A stretch of DNA of 64,000 bases, from assembly GCF_024346395.1 (NCBI RefSeq), contig NZ_JAGQCW010000004.1, forward strand, positions 1 through 64,000, given 5' to 3'. This DNA comes from Cyanobium sp. AMD-g. Its GTDB lineage: Bacteria > Cyanobacteriota > Cyanobacteriia > PCC-6307 > Cyanobiaceae. Shown here in pieces: positions 44,814-54,177 of this stretch (its first letter is position 1; each line of letters opens with the position of its first letter). The notes beneath the pieces were generated by a model. It worked only from the letters and a program-made list of their open reading frames with translations, searched no databases and was not told where the DNA came from. Made by a program: the position numbers and the translations under genes.

Positions 44814-46270
44814 CCATCCTGCTGCTGATCGTGCTCTTCGGAGCTCTCGCCGCCGTGCTCCTCGACGGTGACTGGCGCGCCGGTCTGGTGGTCACGCTGA
44901 TCATCGGCTTCGTCCAGGACCCCCTGCGCAAGATCACCCCCGACCAACCCGCCTACATGGTCGGCCTGGTGCTGATCGGCTTCGCTCTGTGTGGCGTGGT
45001 GCTCCTGGAACGGGCGGGACGCTTCAATCTGCGGGCGATGTTCTGGACCGTGCCGCAATTCGATGGCTGGGTAACGATCTACTTCACCCTGATCGCGCTG
45101 CAAAGCCTCAACAGTTTCGCCCGCTTTTCCGATATTCGCCTCACCGCCATCGGCGCCGCCTTCTATCTGGCGCCGGCCTTCGGCCTGTGGGTGGGTTTCC
45201 AGGTGGGATGCAACCTGCCTTTGCTGAAACGTTTGCTGACCGTGTATCTGGTCGGCTCGGCAGTGATGGCGGTCACGGTCTATCTCAGTTTTCAGGGTGT
45301 CGACCATCCCACCCTCAAGGAAGTGGGCGAGGGACTGTTGATCACCTTCCGCTTTGGATTCTCCGCCCAGGGGGCCTCGGGGTTCTGGCGCACCAGCGAA
45401 ATCGCCTCCTGGCAGCTGTCAGCCGCGGCCTGCATTGCCGCCTCGATGGGCATTGCCAGCCAGAAGCCGACCAACCAGTTCGGGCTGTTGCTGATGGCGG
45501 CAGGGTTTGCCTTCCTCACCATCCTGACCGGCCGTCGCAAAGCCCAGGTGCTGATTCTGGCCTTCGTGGCCATCTATCTGCTGCTCTTCAGCCGACGGGC
45601 CAGCCCCGCCTCCAAGGAGCGGGTGATCACCAGTGTGCTCGGGGTGGCTGGGATCTTCTATCCCCTTTATGCCTTCATTCTCTCCGAGAATCTTGGCGAA
45701 AACTTCGGTGAATACACCAATCGCTCCCTCACCATCCAACAGGATCTGGTCGAGCGATTCGACACCCAGGGCATTGGCGCCACCCTGAGGGCCATCGAGA
45801 TCTCCGACGGCATCGGCATGGGGGTGGGAGCAGGTGCCAGCACGGGCGGTCTTGTCCAGAATGCCGCCCGTGAGGCGATCCAGAGTGTGGCCTTTGTCTC
45901 CGAAGGTGGCGGCGGGCGCCTGATCCTGGAACTCGGCGTCCCGGGCATGGTGATTCTCGGGGTGATCCTGGTGCTGTTGGGCCTGGTGCTGCTGCGCAAC
46001 TTCCGACTCCTCAAGCTTCTGCCGCAGTCCACCTCCGCCCTGCTGATGGGACTCATGTCGTTCGCTCTGGCCAATGTCCCAGCGTTCTTCTCTGCCGCCC
46101 AGCTCTATGGCGACCCCTTCGTGCTGATTCTGATGAGTCTTTCCCTGGGTTCCTTCCTGGCCATTCCCACCCTGGCGTCCCAACAACAAGAGCAATGGGT
46201 ACAGTGGCAACAGCAAGACCAACACCGGCGGCAGATCCTTATGAAGCAACGCTCCCAGCCCCAGGCATGA
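44810..46270 (+). CDS. O-antigen polymerase/ligase-like membrane protein (Wzy/WaaL type)
   Basis: The 486-residue protein has about 10-12 hydrophobic segments, for example TILLLIVLFGALAAVLLDG, AYMVGLVLIGFALCGVVLLE, GLLLMAAGFAFLTIL and VILGVILVLLGLVLL. A large central loop contains TGRRKAQVLIL and, near residue 335, GIGMGVGAGASTGG, similar to the periplasmic loops of Wzy and WaaL proteins. It may polymerise lipid-linked repeats or transfer them to an acceptor. It sits directly among the transferases by ATGA overlaps on both sides. Wzy and WaaL cannot be told apart by eye. Confidence 0.8.
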   Translation: MTILLLIVLFGALAAVLLDGDWRAGLVVTLIIGFVQDPLRKITPDQPAYMVGLVLIGFALCGVVLLERAGRFNLRAMFWTVPQFDGWVTIYFTLIALQSLNSFARFSDIRLTAIGAAFYLAPAFGLWVGFQVGCNLPLLKRLLTVYLVGSAVMAVTVYLSFQGVDHPTLKEVGEGLLITFRFGFSAQGASGFWRTSEIASWQLSAAACIAASMGIASQKPTNQFGLLLMAAGFAFLTILTGRRKAQVLILAFVAIYLLLFSRRASPASKERVITSVLGVAGIFYPLYAFILSENLGENFGEYTNRSLTIQQDLVERFDTQGIGATLRAIEISDGIGMGVGAGASTGGLVQNAAREAIQSVAFVSEGGGGRLILELGVPGMVILGVILVLLGLVLLRNFRLLKLLPQSTSALLMGLMSFALANVPAFFSAAQLYGDPFVLILMSLSLGSFLAIPTLASQQQEQWVQWQQQDQHRRQILMKQRSQPQA

Positions 46271-47070
46271 GCGTGTCCGAGAACCAAGGCAATCTTCTTA
46301 GTGCACTGATTCTCACCTACAACGAGGAGGCGAATATTGCCCGCACCCTCGATCACCTGGGCTGGCTGGACTCGATCCTGGTGATTGACAGTGGCAGCAG
46401 CGACGCCACCCTTTCGATCCTCGCCACGAATCCAACCGTACGGGTGCTGCAACGACCCTTCGACAACTTCGCTGACCAGTGCAATTTCGGCCTGGATCAG
46501 ATCGACACCCCCTGGGTCCTTAGCCTTGATGCGGACTACCGGATCCCGCCGCCACTGGCGAGCGAAATCCAGACGGTGATCAGGGATCCAGGCAACACTG
46601 AAGTGTCAGGTTTCGCCATCCCGTTCCGTTACTGCATCGGCGGCCGTCCCCTGCGCAGCGGCATGCTGCCGCCCAGGATCAGCCTCTACCGCAGGGGACT
46701 GGGGCGCTACCACAACGACGGCCATGGGCACCGCATCGCTCTTCCTGGCCCGATCAAAACCCTGCGCCAGCCGATCTTCCACGATGACCGCAAACCCTTG
46801 CAGCGCTGGTTGACGTCCCAGGGGACCTACCTGGCGATCGAAGCCGCCAAGCTGCGTGGCACTCCCTCGGGCCAGTTGTCGCTGGCGGATCGACTCCGCA
46901 AGCACACCCCGCTGGCTCCCTACGCCGCTCTTTTGTTCTGTCTGCTCTGGAAAGGAGGGTTGCTGGAGGGCTGGCGCGGCTGGGCCTATGCCCAGCAACG
47001 CATGTATGCCGAACTCCTGCTGCATCTCATGCTTCTTGAGAACCACTCCCACCTCTCAACGCCACCATGA
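46267..47070 (+). CDS. Family 2 glycosyltransferase, WaaE/KdtX-like
   Basis: The 267-residue protein has the GT2 start LSALILTYNEEANIARTLDHLGWLDSILVIDSGSSDAT and the DxD in WVLSLDADYRIP. HNDGHGHRIALPGPIKTLRQPIFHDDRKPLQRWL matches lipopolysaccharide-core beta-glucosyltransferases of the WaaE/KdtX type, including the conserved HxxxH/D pair. The ATG overlaps the upstream stop. It is the last gene in this run; a 157-base gap follows. Confidence 0.88.
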   Translation: MSVSENQGNLLSALILTYNEEANIARTLDHLGWLDSILVIDSGSSDATLSILATNPTVRVLQRPFDNFADQCNFGLDQIDTPWVLSLDADYRIPPPLASEIQTVIRDPGNTEVSGFAIPFRYCIGGRPLRSGMLPPRISLYRRGLGRYHNDGHGHRIALPGPIKTLRQPIFHDDRKPLQRWLTSQGTYLAIEAAKLRGTPSGQLSLADRLRKHTPLAPYAALLFCLLWKGGLLEGWRGWAYAQQRMYAELLLHLMLLENHSHLSTPP

Positions 47071-47227
47071 GAGGTCGCAAGATTCCTAAGGATCTGGATG
47101 TTGGATTAAGGTCCGCCCTGACCGCCGGAGGCTGCCACTCTCCGCCGCTCTTCCATACCCTTCGCGATCGGAAGGCTTCTCCGCCCGCCGCCCTGTTCCC
47201 GTCGATTCCCTCGCCTCGTCCATCTCG

Positions 47228-48262
47228 ATGCCTTCGATCCTGATCACCGGCGGCGCCGGTTTCATCGGTGTCAACGCCGCCCAGCACTTCGCCTCCCTGG
47301 GCTGGGAGGTGGCGATCCTGGACAACCTGTCCCGTCGAGGCACGGAGGACAATCTCCGCTGGCTGCTCAGCCAGCATCCCGCCATCGCCTTCCATCGCGT
47401 CGACATCCGTCAAGCCGACGCCCTCGCCGAGGTCGTGGCCAGCCTGCGCCCCTCGATGCTGCTGCACCTGGCGGCCCAGGTGGCGGTCACCACCTCCTAC
47501 ACCAATCCACGGGAAGACTTCGAGATCAACGCCCTCGGCACCTTCAACGTGATGGAGGCGGTCAGGCTCCATTCCTCCGAGAGCTTCGTGCTCTACGCCT
47601 CCACCAACAAGGTCTACGGCGGTATGGAAACCGTGGCGGTGGAGATGACACCCCATGGCTATCGCTTCCGCGATCTGCCCGCCGGCGTGCCGGAGAGCCA
47701 ACCCCTCGACTTCCACTCGCCCTACGGCTGCTCCAAGGGGGTCGCCGATCAGTACACGATCGACTACGCCCGCATCTACGACCTGCACACCTGCGCCTTC
47801 CGGCAGTCCTGCATCTACGGCACCCGCCAGTTCGGCATCGAGGACCAGGGCTGGGTGGCCTGGTTCAGCATCGCCGCGCTGCTGGAGCGGCCGATCACCC
47901 TTTACGGCGATGGCTGGCAGACCCGTGACGTGCTCGACGTGCGGGACCTGGCCCGGGCCTATGAAGCCGCCTGGCACCACCGCGCCACGATCAGCGGCCA
48001 GGCCTTCAACATCGGTGGCGGCCCCGCCAACACCCTCTGCCTGCGGGATTTGCTGCGCTTCCTCGAAGAAGAGCTGGCGATCACGCTCAGCCCCCTCAGC
48101 GGCCAGTCCCGGCCCGGCGACCAGCCCGTCTTCATCTGTGACGTCACCAAGGCCGCCGAGCAGCTGGGATGGACACCGCAGATCAGCGTCGATGCCGGCG
48201 TGCGCCACCTGATCCGCTGGGTCCGTGACAATCGGGACCTGTTCGGCTGGCTTCAGCGATGA
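47228..48262 (+). CDS. NAD-dependent epimerase, CDP-paratose 2-epimerase-like
   Basis: The 344-residue extended SDR protein opens SILITGGAGFIGVNAAQHFA and has LLHLAAQVAVTTSYTNPREDFEINALGTFNVME. The active site ASTNKVYGG and SPYGCSKGVADQYTIDYARIYDL (Tyr-x-x-x-Lys) follow. The STNKVYG variant and FRQSCIYGTRQFGIEDQGWVAWF are typical of CDP-tyvelose/paratose epimerases (RfbE). The other CDP-dideoxysugar genes are not in the window, so the real substrate may be another NDP-sugar. It starts 157 bases after the previous gene and overlaps the next as ATGA. Confidence 0.85.
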   Translation: MPSILITGGAGFIGVNAAQHFASLGWEVAILDNLSRRGTEDNLRWLLSQHPAIAFHRVDIRQADALAEVVASLRPSMLLHLAAQVAVTTSYTNPREDFEINALGTFNVMEAVRLHSSESFVLYASTNKVYGGMETVAVEMTPHGYRFRDLPAGVPESQPLDFHSPYGCSKGVADQYTIDYARIYDLHTCAFRQSCIYGTRQFGIEDQGWVAWFSIAALLERPITLYGDGWQTRDVLDVRDLARAYEAAWHHRATISGQAFNIGGGPANTLCLRDLLRFLEEELAITLSPLSGQSRPGDQPVFICDVTKAAEQLGWTPQISVDAGVRHLIRWVRDNRDLFGWLQR

Positions 48263-49440
48263 GCCGGCGGCGGGCCCTGATCAGCACCATCGAGCCGGTG
48301 GATGGGGGGGTTCCCGCCATGACAGCCTGCGTCGCCCGGATGCTGGAGGAGCTCGACGTCGAGCCCGTCTTCGCCTGGTATGCCCCCTGGAGCACCCATC
48401 CAAAGCTGTCGGTTCCCCTCCATGCCGTCCCCAGCGGCCGGCGGCCCGGCCAGATGCAGCGCCGCGTCTACGGCGACCACGAAGGCCATGGCCTGGGGGC
48501 CTGGTTGCCGGAGCTGGAGTTCACCCACTACCTTCCCAGGCGGGCCTGGCGCCAGCTGATCGCCAGCTGCGATCTGCATCTGTCGGTCACCGGCAATCCC
48601 CTCTGCGCCACCCCCTTCGCCAGGCTGGGGATCCCCTTTCTGGCCTGGGTGGCCACCCCCTGGCAGGACGACCGGGTCGACCGCGTCAAACGCTTCTCCA
48701 GGCCGAGGCGGCTGCTGGACCGGAGCCTCAACGGGCCGGTGCTGCGCCGGCTGGAACGTCAGGTGCTCCAGGCCCCCCGGGGGCGCATCCTGGCGTTGAG
48801 CGGCTACACAGCCACAGCACTGGCCTCCATCGCCCATCGCCCCATGGACGGGGTGATGCGCATGCCGGTGAATCCCGCCATCTTCCATCCCGCCCCTGAG
48901 CGGCTTGTGCCCTGGCGCATCGGTTTCGCCGGCCGCTACGCCGACCCCCGCAAGCAGATCACCCTGCTGCTGGAGGCCGTCGTCAGAGTCGTGGCGCAGG
49001 GGCATCCGGTGCAACTCGTGCTGGCGGGCGAACAGGACGTCCATCGCCTTGAGGGGCCCCTGGCGGCGATGGGACTCGAAGGACGGGTGCAGTGCCACCC
49101 CTGTCTGGGCCCCAGCGCCCTGGCGGAGGTGCTGCAGGGACTGGATCTGTTTGTGATCCCCTCCCACCAGGAGGGCCTCTGCATTGCGGCCCTCGAGGCG
49201 ATGGCCTGCGGGGTTCCGGTCGTCAGCACCCGCTGCGGCGGCCCGGAGGATTATGTGATTGACGGCGGCACGGGCCAGCTGGTGGCCAGCGAACCCGCCG
49301 CCATGGCGGCGGCGATCGCTGCGATCTGCGCCGATCGCAGCCTCCGCGAGCGACTCTCCGCCGGGGCCCAGGCCTGGGTGCGGGAGCAGGCCAGCCCGGA
49401 GGCGGCCCGCCGCACCTTTCTGGCCCACCTGGAGGCCTAG
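48259..49440 (+). CDS. Family 4 glycosyltransferase
   Basis: The 393-residue enzyme has ALISTIEPVDGGVPAMTACVARML near the start and a complete GT4 C-terminal half: WRIGFAGRYADPRKQITLLLEAV, LVLAGEQDVHRLEGP, CHPCLGPSALAEVLQGLDLFVIPSHQEGLCIAALEAMACGVPVVSTRCGGPEDYV, with both Glu of E-x7-E. It overlaps the epimerase stop as ATGA. The epimerase product may be its donor (inference). Confidence 0.93.
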   Translation: MSRRRALISTIEPVDGGVPAMTACVARMLEELDVEPVFAWYAPWSTHPKLSVPLHAVPSGRRPGQMQRRVYGDHEGHGLGAWLPELEFTHYLPRRAWRQLIASCDLHLSVTGNPLCATPFARLGIPFLAWVATPWQDDRVDRVKRFSRPRRLLDRSLNGPVLRRLERQVLQAPRGRILALSGYTATALASIAHRPMDGVMRMPVNPAIFHPAPERLVPWRIGFAGRYADPRKQITLLLEAVVRVVAQGHPVQLVLAGEQDVHRLEGPLAAMGLEGRVQCHPCLGPSALAEVLQGLDLFVIPSHQEGLCIAALEAMACGVPVVSTRCGGPEDYVIDGGTGQLVASEPAAMAAAIAAICADRSLRERLSAGAQAWVREQASPEAARRTFLAHLEA

Positions 49441-49445
49441 AGCCA

Positions 49446-51266
49446 ATGTGCGGCATCGCGGGCCAGCTGGGCCGGGAACCGGGCGACTTCGCCGCCAGGG
49501 TCGGCCCCCGCCTCGCCCACCGGGGACCCGATGACGCCGGCGTCTGGCAGGACGCCGAAACCTGCCTGGTCCACCGGCGCCTGGCGATTCTGGATCTTTC
49601 TCCCCTGGGCCATCAGCCGATGGCCTCGCCCTGCGGCCGCTGGCAGCTGGTCTTCAACGGTGAGATCTACAACCACGTCGAGCTGCGCCACCGGCTGGAA
49701 GCGGAGGGGCAGCACTTCCGAGGCAGCGGCGACACCGAGGTGCTGCTGGCCTGGCTGATCCGCTGGGGACGGAACGGGCTGGCCGCGTTGCGCGGCATGT
49801 TCGCCTTCTGCCTCTACGACAGCCACGAGCGCAGCGCCCTGCTCGCCCGTGATCCCCATGGCATCAAGCCCCTCTACCTGCGCAGCGGTCCGGAGGGATC
49901 GCTCGCCTTCGCCTCGGAACTGCGGGCCCTGCTGGCGGCCGAGGCGAACCGGCCCCACCTGGATCGCCAGTCCCTGGCTCGCTACCTGGCCACCGGATCG
50001 GTGAGCGAGCCCGCCACCCTGGTGCAGGGCGTTCAGCGCCTGCCCAGCGGCCACGCCGCCAGATGGCACCGGGGTGTGTTGAGCGTGCATCCCTGGGGGG
50101 CCCTGCCGGAGAGCCTCGCCGGTGCCAGCCGCGACACCGGCATGACGGCGGCCGAGGCCGTGGCCCTCACCCGCTCGGCGCTCGAGGACTCCGTGGCGGC
50201 CCACATGGTCAGCGATGTGCCCGTTGGGCTGTTCCTCAGCGCCGGACTCGACTCCGCCTCCCTGCTGGCGCTGGCCCCCCGGGGCCTGCACACCTTCACC
50301 ATCGGATTCGAGGCGGCAGGGGCCGGCGGCTTCGATGAATCCGGGCCGGCGGACCGCATCGCCAGCCACTTCGGGGCCCATCACACGCCTCTGAACCTCT
50401 CGGCCGACCAGGTCCGTCAGTGGCTGCCCGCCTTCCTGGACAGCCAGGACCAGCCCTCCATCGACGGATACAACACCTGGTGTGTGGCCCGGCTGGCCAC
50501 GGAGCACGGGCTGAAGGTGGCCCTCTCCGGTCTTGGCGGCGATGAATTGTTCGGGGGCTACCCCAGCTTCCAGATGGTGCCGAAGCTATGCCGCTGGCGC
50601 CGCCGTATCGGACCGGCCGGGCCGCCGGCGGCCTGGGTTCTGCACCGGCTGCCCCTGGGGCGCCGGGCCAGGCTGCAGCGGATCACGGGGTTGCTGGAGG
50701 CCCCCGCGTCCCTCGGCCAGGCCTACGGATGTTTCCGGGGACTGTTCTCCCCCACCGAAATCGAGCGCCTGCTGGCGCACTGGGGGCTCAGCACCTCTGC
50801 TGGGACGCCTGCGACCGGCGAAGCTGACGGGGGAGAAGCACCCGGCGGGCGCGAAGGGGTGGCCTGGCTGGAAGGCACCCGCTACCTGCGCAACCAGCTG
50901 CTGCCGGACAGTGATGTGATGGCCATGGCCGCCGGCCTGGAATTGCGCCTGCCCCTGGTGGATGCCCAGCTGCAGCGCCGGCTGGCGCCGATCCCCACCG
51001 CCCTGCGGCTGGCGCAAGGCAAGCAACTGCTGGCGGACAGCCTGCCGGAGCTGCCCGGCTGGTTTCTGAACCGCCCCAAGCAGGGGTTCCGTTTTCCGTT
51101 CCAGCTCTGGCTCGACGACCCGGCCTCACCCCTGGCCCTGCGACTACCCACGACCCCCCGTGGGATCGACCTGGCGCCCTGGTACCGGCGCTGGAGCCTG
51201 ATGGTGCTGCAGCACTGGCTGGAGGTTCACCTCGGCGTCAGCCTGTCCGCGGCCCCACACCCGTGA
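49446..51266 (+). CDS. asnB: Asparagine synthase (glutamine-hydrolysing) family protein
   Basis: The 606-residue protein has a full class II glutaminase domain, with nucleophile Cys2 in MCGIAGQLG, RGPDDAG, NGEIYNHVEL and GDTEVLL. Its synthetase domain has the PP-loop LFLSAGLDSAS (SAGLDS rather than SGGLDS, a variant common in glycan-locus members). TIGFEAAGAGGFDES and KVALSGLGGDELFGGYPSF follow. In polysaccharide clusters such enzymes amidate uronic acids, as inferred for WbpS in Pseudomonas. Ordinary asparagine synthesis is also possible. A segment near residue 455 (SAGTPATGEADGGEAPGG) is a low-complexity insert. Confidence 0.9.
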   Translation: MCGIAGQLGREPGDFAARVGPRLAHRGPDDAGVWQDAETCLVHRRLAILDLSPLGHQPMASPCGRWQLVFNGEIYNHVELRHRLEAEGQHFRGSGDTEVLLAWLIRWGRNGLAALRGMFAFCLYDSHERSALLARDPHGIKPLYLRSGPEGSLAFASELRALLAAEANRPHLDRQSLARYLATGSVSEPATLVQGVQRLPSGHAARWHRGVLSVHPWGALPESLAGASRDTGMTAAEAVALTRSALEDSVAAHMVSDVPVGLFLSAGLDSASLLALAPRGLHTFTIGFEAAGAGGFDESGPADRIASHFGAHHTPLNLSADQVRQWLPAFLDSQDQPSIDGYNTWCVARLATEHGLKVALSGLGGDELFGGYPSFQMVPKLCRWRRRIGPAGPPAAWVLHRLPLGRRARLQRITGLLEAPASLGQAYGCFRGLFSPTEIERLLAHWGLSTSAGTPATGEADGGEAPGGREGVAWLEGTRYLRNQLLPDSDVMAMAAGLELRLPLVDAQLQRRLAPIPTALRLAQGKQLLADSLPELPGWFLNRPKQGFRFPFQLWLDDPASPLALRLPTTPRGIDLAPWYRRWSLMVLQHWLEVHLGVSLSAAPHP

Positions 51267-51522
51267 ACGACACGCCGCCTTGCACCCTCAGGTTGCCCCC
51301 GGGAATGTCCCCTAGGATCCGGCTGCCGCTGGATGCCCAACCCGCCGGGTCATCGGCTCCCGTGTTCCGTCCTTCCATTCGGGGATGTCGAGGCCGATCC
51401 GATCCTGAGAGCCAGCCTCCCGGCTCCATGACGCTGCAACGGTGCGTGGATCCCCGGACCCTTCCGGGGCTGGCCGACGCCACCAGCGCCACCCCGCCCC
51501 CGCCAACCGGTTCACACGCTTC
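51267..51522. other. Gap upstream of the carbamoyltransferase gene
   Basis: This 256-base gap may carry the promoter of the next run of genes. TAGGAT lies at 51313-51318, a good -10 candidate, but the nearest TTG box (51293) is only 14 bases away. The frame from 51442 is open into the next gene but gives residues unlike the family. Nothing else was recognised. Confidence 0.4.
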
Positions 51523-53274
51523 ATGACGCTCATCCTGGGCATCAATGCCTTCCACGCCGATGCGGCCGCCGCCCTGGTCCGGGATGGGGTGATCGTCGCC
51601 GCGGCAGAAGAGGAGCGCTTTCGCCGCATCAAGCACTGGGCCGGTTTTCCCTCCGAGGCCATCGCCTGGTGTCTGGCCGATGCCGGCGTGGGGCCAGCCG
51701 ACCTCGACCACATCGCCATCAACTCCCAGCCGGGGGCCCACCGCTGGCGCAAGGTGGCGTACACCCTGGGGCACCGCCCCGATCCCCGCTTCCTGGTCGC
51801 CCGCTGGCGCAACAAGCGGGAACGGGCCGGCCTGGCCCAGCAACTGGCCCTGGCCTTCCCTGGAGCGGAGATCGGAGCCCGGCTGCACTTCGTGGAGCAC
51901 CATCGGGCCCACCTCGCCTCGGCCTTCTTCGCCTCCCCCTTCCAGGAGGCGGCGGTGATCTCGGTGGACGGCTTCGGCGACTTCGCCAGCGGCGCCTGGG
52001 GCCATGGCCAGGACAACCAGCTCAGCCTCGATGGCCAGATCTGGTTTCCCCATTCCCTGGGCGCTTTCTACACCGCCATCACCCAGTACCTGGGCTTCCC
52101 CAACTACGGCGACGAATACAAGGTGATGGGACTGGCCCCCTATGGCCAGCCCTCCCGGATGGAGGAGATGCGCCGCATCGTGCGGCTCCAGTCCGACGGC
52201 ACCTATCGGCTGGATCTGCGCTACTTCCTGCACGCCACCCAGAAGCTCCCGCACCAGTGGAGCAACGGGGCCCCGGTGGTGGGCGGCCACTGGAGCCCGG
52301 AGCTGGAAGCCCTGCTAGGTCCCGCCCGCCAGGCGGAGGAGCCGCTGCAGCAGCACCACATGGACATCGCCCGCTCGGCCCAGGCGATGTACGAGGAAGC
52401 CTTCTTCCACTTGTTGCGGGCCCTGCACCGGACCCACCCCAGCGACCAGCTCTGCATTGCCGGGGGCTGCGGTGCCAACTCGGTCGCCAACGGCAAGGTG
52501 ACCCTGGCCACCCCGTTCCAGCGGGTCTATGTGCAAGCGGCCGCCGGTGACGCCGGGGGCGCCCTCGGCGCCGCCCTCGATGTGTGGCACAGCCTGGGAC
52601 GGACCCGCAGCGCGCCGATGCGCCATGCCTACCTGGGCAGCCAGCCGGCCCCCGGGGAGGTGGAGGAACTGCTCGCCAGCCAAAGCGCCCGCATGGCCCT
52701 GGAGCAGGCCCAGTGCAGCCTGGAGCGACCGGAGGAAGGAGCCCTCTGCCAGCAGGTGGCGGCGGCGATCGCCGAGGGGCTGGTGATCGGCTGGTTCGAT
52801 GGCCGCATGGAGTGGGGACCGCGGGCCCTGGGCCACCGTTCGATCCTCGGCGACCCCCGCCGCGCCGACATGAAGGACATCCTCAACCTCAAGATCAAAC
52901 GGAGGGAATCGTTCCGTCCGTTCGCCCCTTCGGTGCTGGAGGAGGCGGTGGGCGACTGGTTCAGCCTCGATGGGGAGGTGCCCTTCATGATGCAGGTGTA
53001 CCCGATCCGTGAGGAGCAGCGGGCCCGTATCCCGGCCGTCACCCATGTGGATGGCAGCGGCCGTCTCCAGACCGTGAACGCGGCGGACAATGGCCGCTAC
53101 TACCGCCTGATCCGCGCCTTCGCCGACCAGACCGGCGTGCCGATGGTGCTCAACACCTCGTTCAACGAGAACGAACCGATCGTCGCCACCCCGGCCCAGG
53201 CACTCGACTGCTTCCTGCGCACCCGCATGGACCTCCTGGTGCTGGGAGATGTGCTGATCCGCCGGCAGGGGTGA
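51523..53274 (+). CDS. Carbamoyltransferase (NodU/CmcH family)
   Basis: The 583-residue protein has the N-terminal ASKHA/Kae1-like domain: MTLILGINAFHADAAAALVRDG, AAAEEERFRRIKHWAGFP, HFVEHHRAHLASAFFASPF and VISVDGFGDFASG. The C-terminal YrdC-like half has LVIGWFDGRMEWGPRALGHRSILGDPR, KRRESFRPFAPSVL and VPMVLNTSFNENEPIV. These enzymes transfer carbamoyl from carbamoyl phosphate, through carbamoyl-AMP, to hydroxyl groups of sugars or antibiotics. In this locus it may decorate the polysaccharide. The ATG at 51523 is at the start of the conserved domain. Confidence 0.94.
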   Translation: MTLILGINAFHADAAAALVRDGVIVAAAEEERFRRIKHWAGFPSEAIAWCLADAGVGPADLDHIAINSQPGAHRWRKVAYTLGHRPDPRFLVARWRNKRERAGLAQQLALAFPGAEIGARLHFVEHHRAHLASAFFASPFQEAAVISVDGFGDFASGAWGHGQDNQLSLDGQIWFPHSLGAFYTAITQYLGFPNYGDEYKVMGLAPYGQPSRMEEMRRIVRLQSDGTYRLDLRYFLHATQKLPHQWSNGAPVVGGHWSPELEALLGPARQAEEPLQQHHMDIARSAQAMYEEAFFHLLRALHRTHPSDQLCIAGGCGANSVANGKVTLATPFQRVYVQAAAGDAGGALGAALDVWHSLGRTRSAPMRHAYLGSQPAPGEVEELLASQSARMALEQAQCSLERPEEGALCQQVAAAIAEGLVIGWFDGRMEWGPRALGHRSILGDPRRADMKDILNLKIKRRESFRPFAPSVLEEAVGDWFSLDGEVPFMMQVYPIREEQRARIPAVTHVDGSGRLQTVNAADNGRYYRLIRAFADQTGVPMVLNTSFNENEPIVATPAQALDCFLRTRMDLLVLGDVLIRRQG

Positions 53275-54149
53275 GCGCCACGCCACTACCGGGCGCTGCC
53301 GCAGGCGCCCCCCTACCCCCTGGAACCGCCACAGGGCTCACCCTGATCGTTCCCACTCTCGATTCCTACCGGCTGCTGCCCCGGCTGGTCACCTCCCTGC
53401 AACGTCAGAGCTGGCCCCACTGGCGGGTGCTGTTCATCGACGGGCCCAGCGGAGCGGAGCACCGGGCCTGGCTGGAGGCCCTCTGCCACCGGGACAAGCG
53501 CTTCACCTGGCAGCCCCAGGAGCCGACCTTTCCTGGCATCTTCGGCGCCATGAACCAGGGTTTCCTTGCCGCGCCCGCGGACCACTGGCTGTTGTGCTGG
53601 GGCAGTGACGACTGGGCACCCAGCCCCACCGCACTCGAGGAGGCGCTGAAGGCGACCCGGCCGGCCACGCCAGGGGGCGACCCACCCGATCTGGTGGTTT
53701 GCCATGGCCGTTATGCAGGGCCAGGCAAGGACGGGGCGGTCCGGCTGGGACGCAGGACGGCCTTCTCCAGCTGTGGGGCCTATCGACTCAACCTGTTTCT
53801 GGGCTCCACCCCACCCCACCAGGCCACCCTGATCGGGCCGGGGGCCCGCCGGCGCGTCGATCCGTTCGCCGCACCCTTCCGGCTTTCCGCCGACCTCGAC
53901 TACTTCCTCCGCCTGAGCGCCTGCGCCGACCTTTCGTGCCGGGCACTGGATCTGGAGCTGGTGCACATGGGCGAGGCGGGTGTCAGCGGCCAGCAGACCC
54001 GCCGGCGCCTTCAGGAGGTCCGGCTGGCCTATGGGCGGGCGTTCGGCTGTCTCTGGTGGATCCCCTTCCTGCTGCGCTACGTCAGGCGTCTCTGGAGTCG
54101 GATCCCTGCGTTGGGGAAGGACCGGATGAGAACGGGACAGGGCAGATAA
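53271..54149 (+). CDS. Family 2 glycosyltransferase
   Basis: The 292-residue GT-A protein has GLTLIVPTLDSYRLLPRLVTSLQRQSW, VLFIDGPSGAEHRAW, PTFPGIFGAMNQGFLAA, the DD pair in WGSDDWAPSPTALEEAL and SADLDYFLRL. These are the motifs of the PF00535 group. It starts with GTG in a GTGA overlap with the carbamoyltransferase, so both act in the same transcript. The last 40 residues are hydrophobic and basic and may touch the membrane. Confidence 0.88.
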   Translation: MSATPLPGAAAGAPLPPGTATGLTLIVPTLDSYRLLPRLVTSLQRQSWPHWRVLFIDGPSGAEHRAWLEALCHRDKRFTWQPQEPTFPGIFGAMNQGFLAAPADHWLLCWGSDDWAPSPTALEEALKATRPATPGGDPPDLVVCHGRYAGPGKDGAVRLGRRTAFSSCGAYRLNLFLGSTPPHQATLIGPGARRRVDPFAAPFRLSADLDYFLRLSACADLSCRALDLELVHMGEAGVSGQQTRRRLQEVRLAYGRAFGCLWWIPFLLRYVRRLWSRIPALGKDRMRTGQGR

Positions 54150-54177
54150 ACTCCCCTGGGCCTGCGCGTCACTTCCC

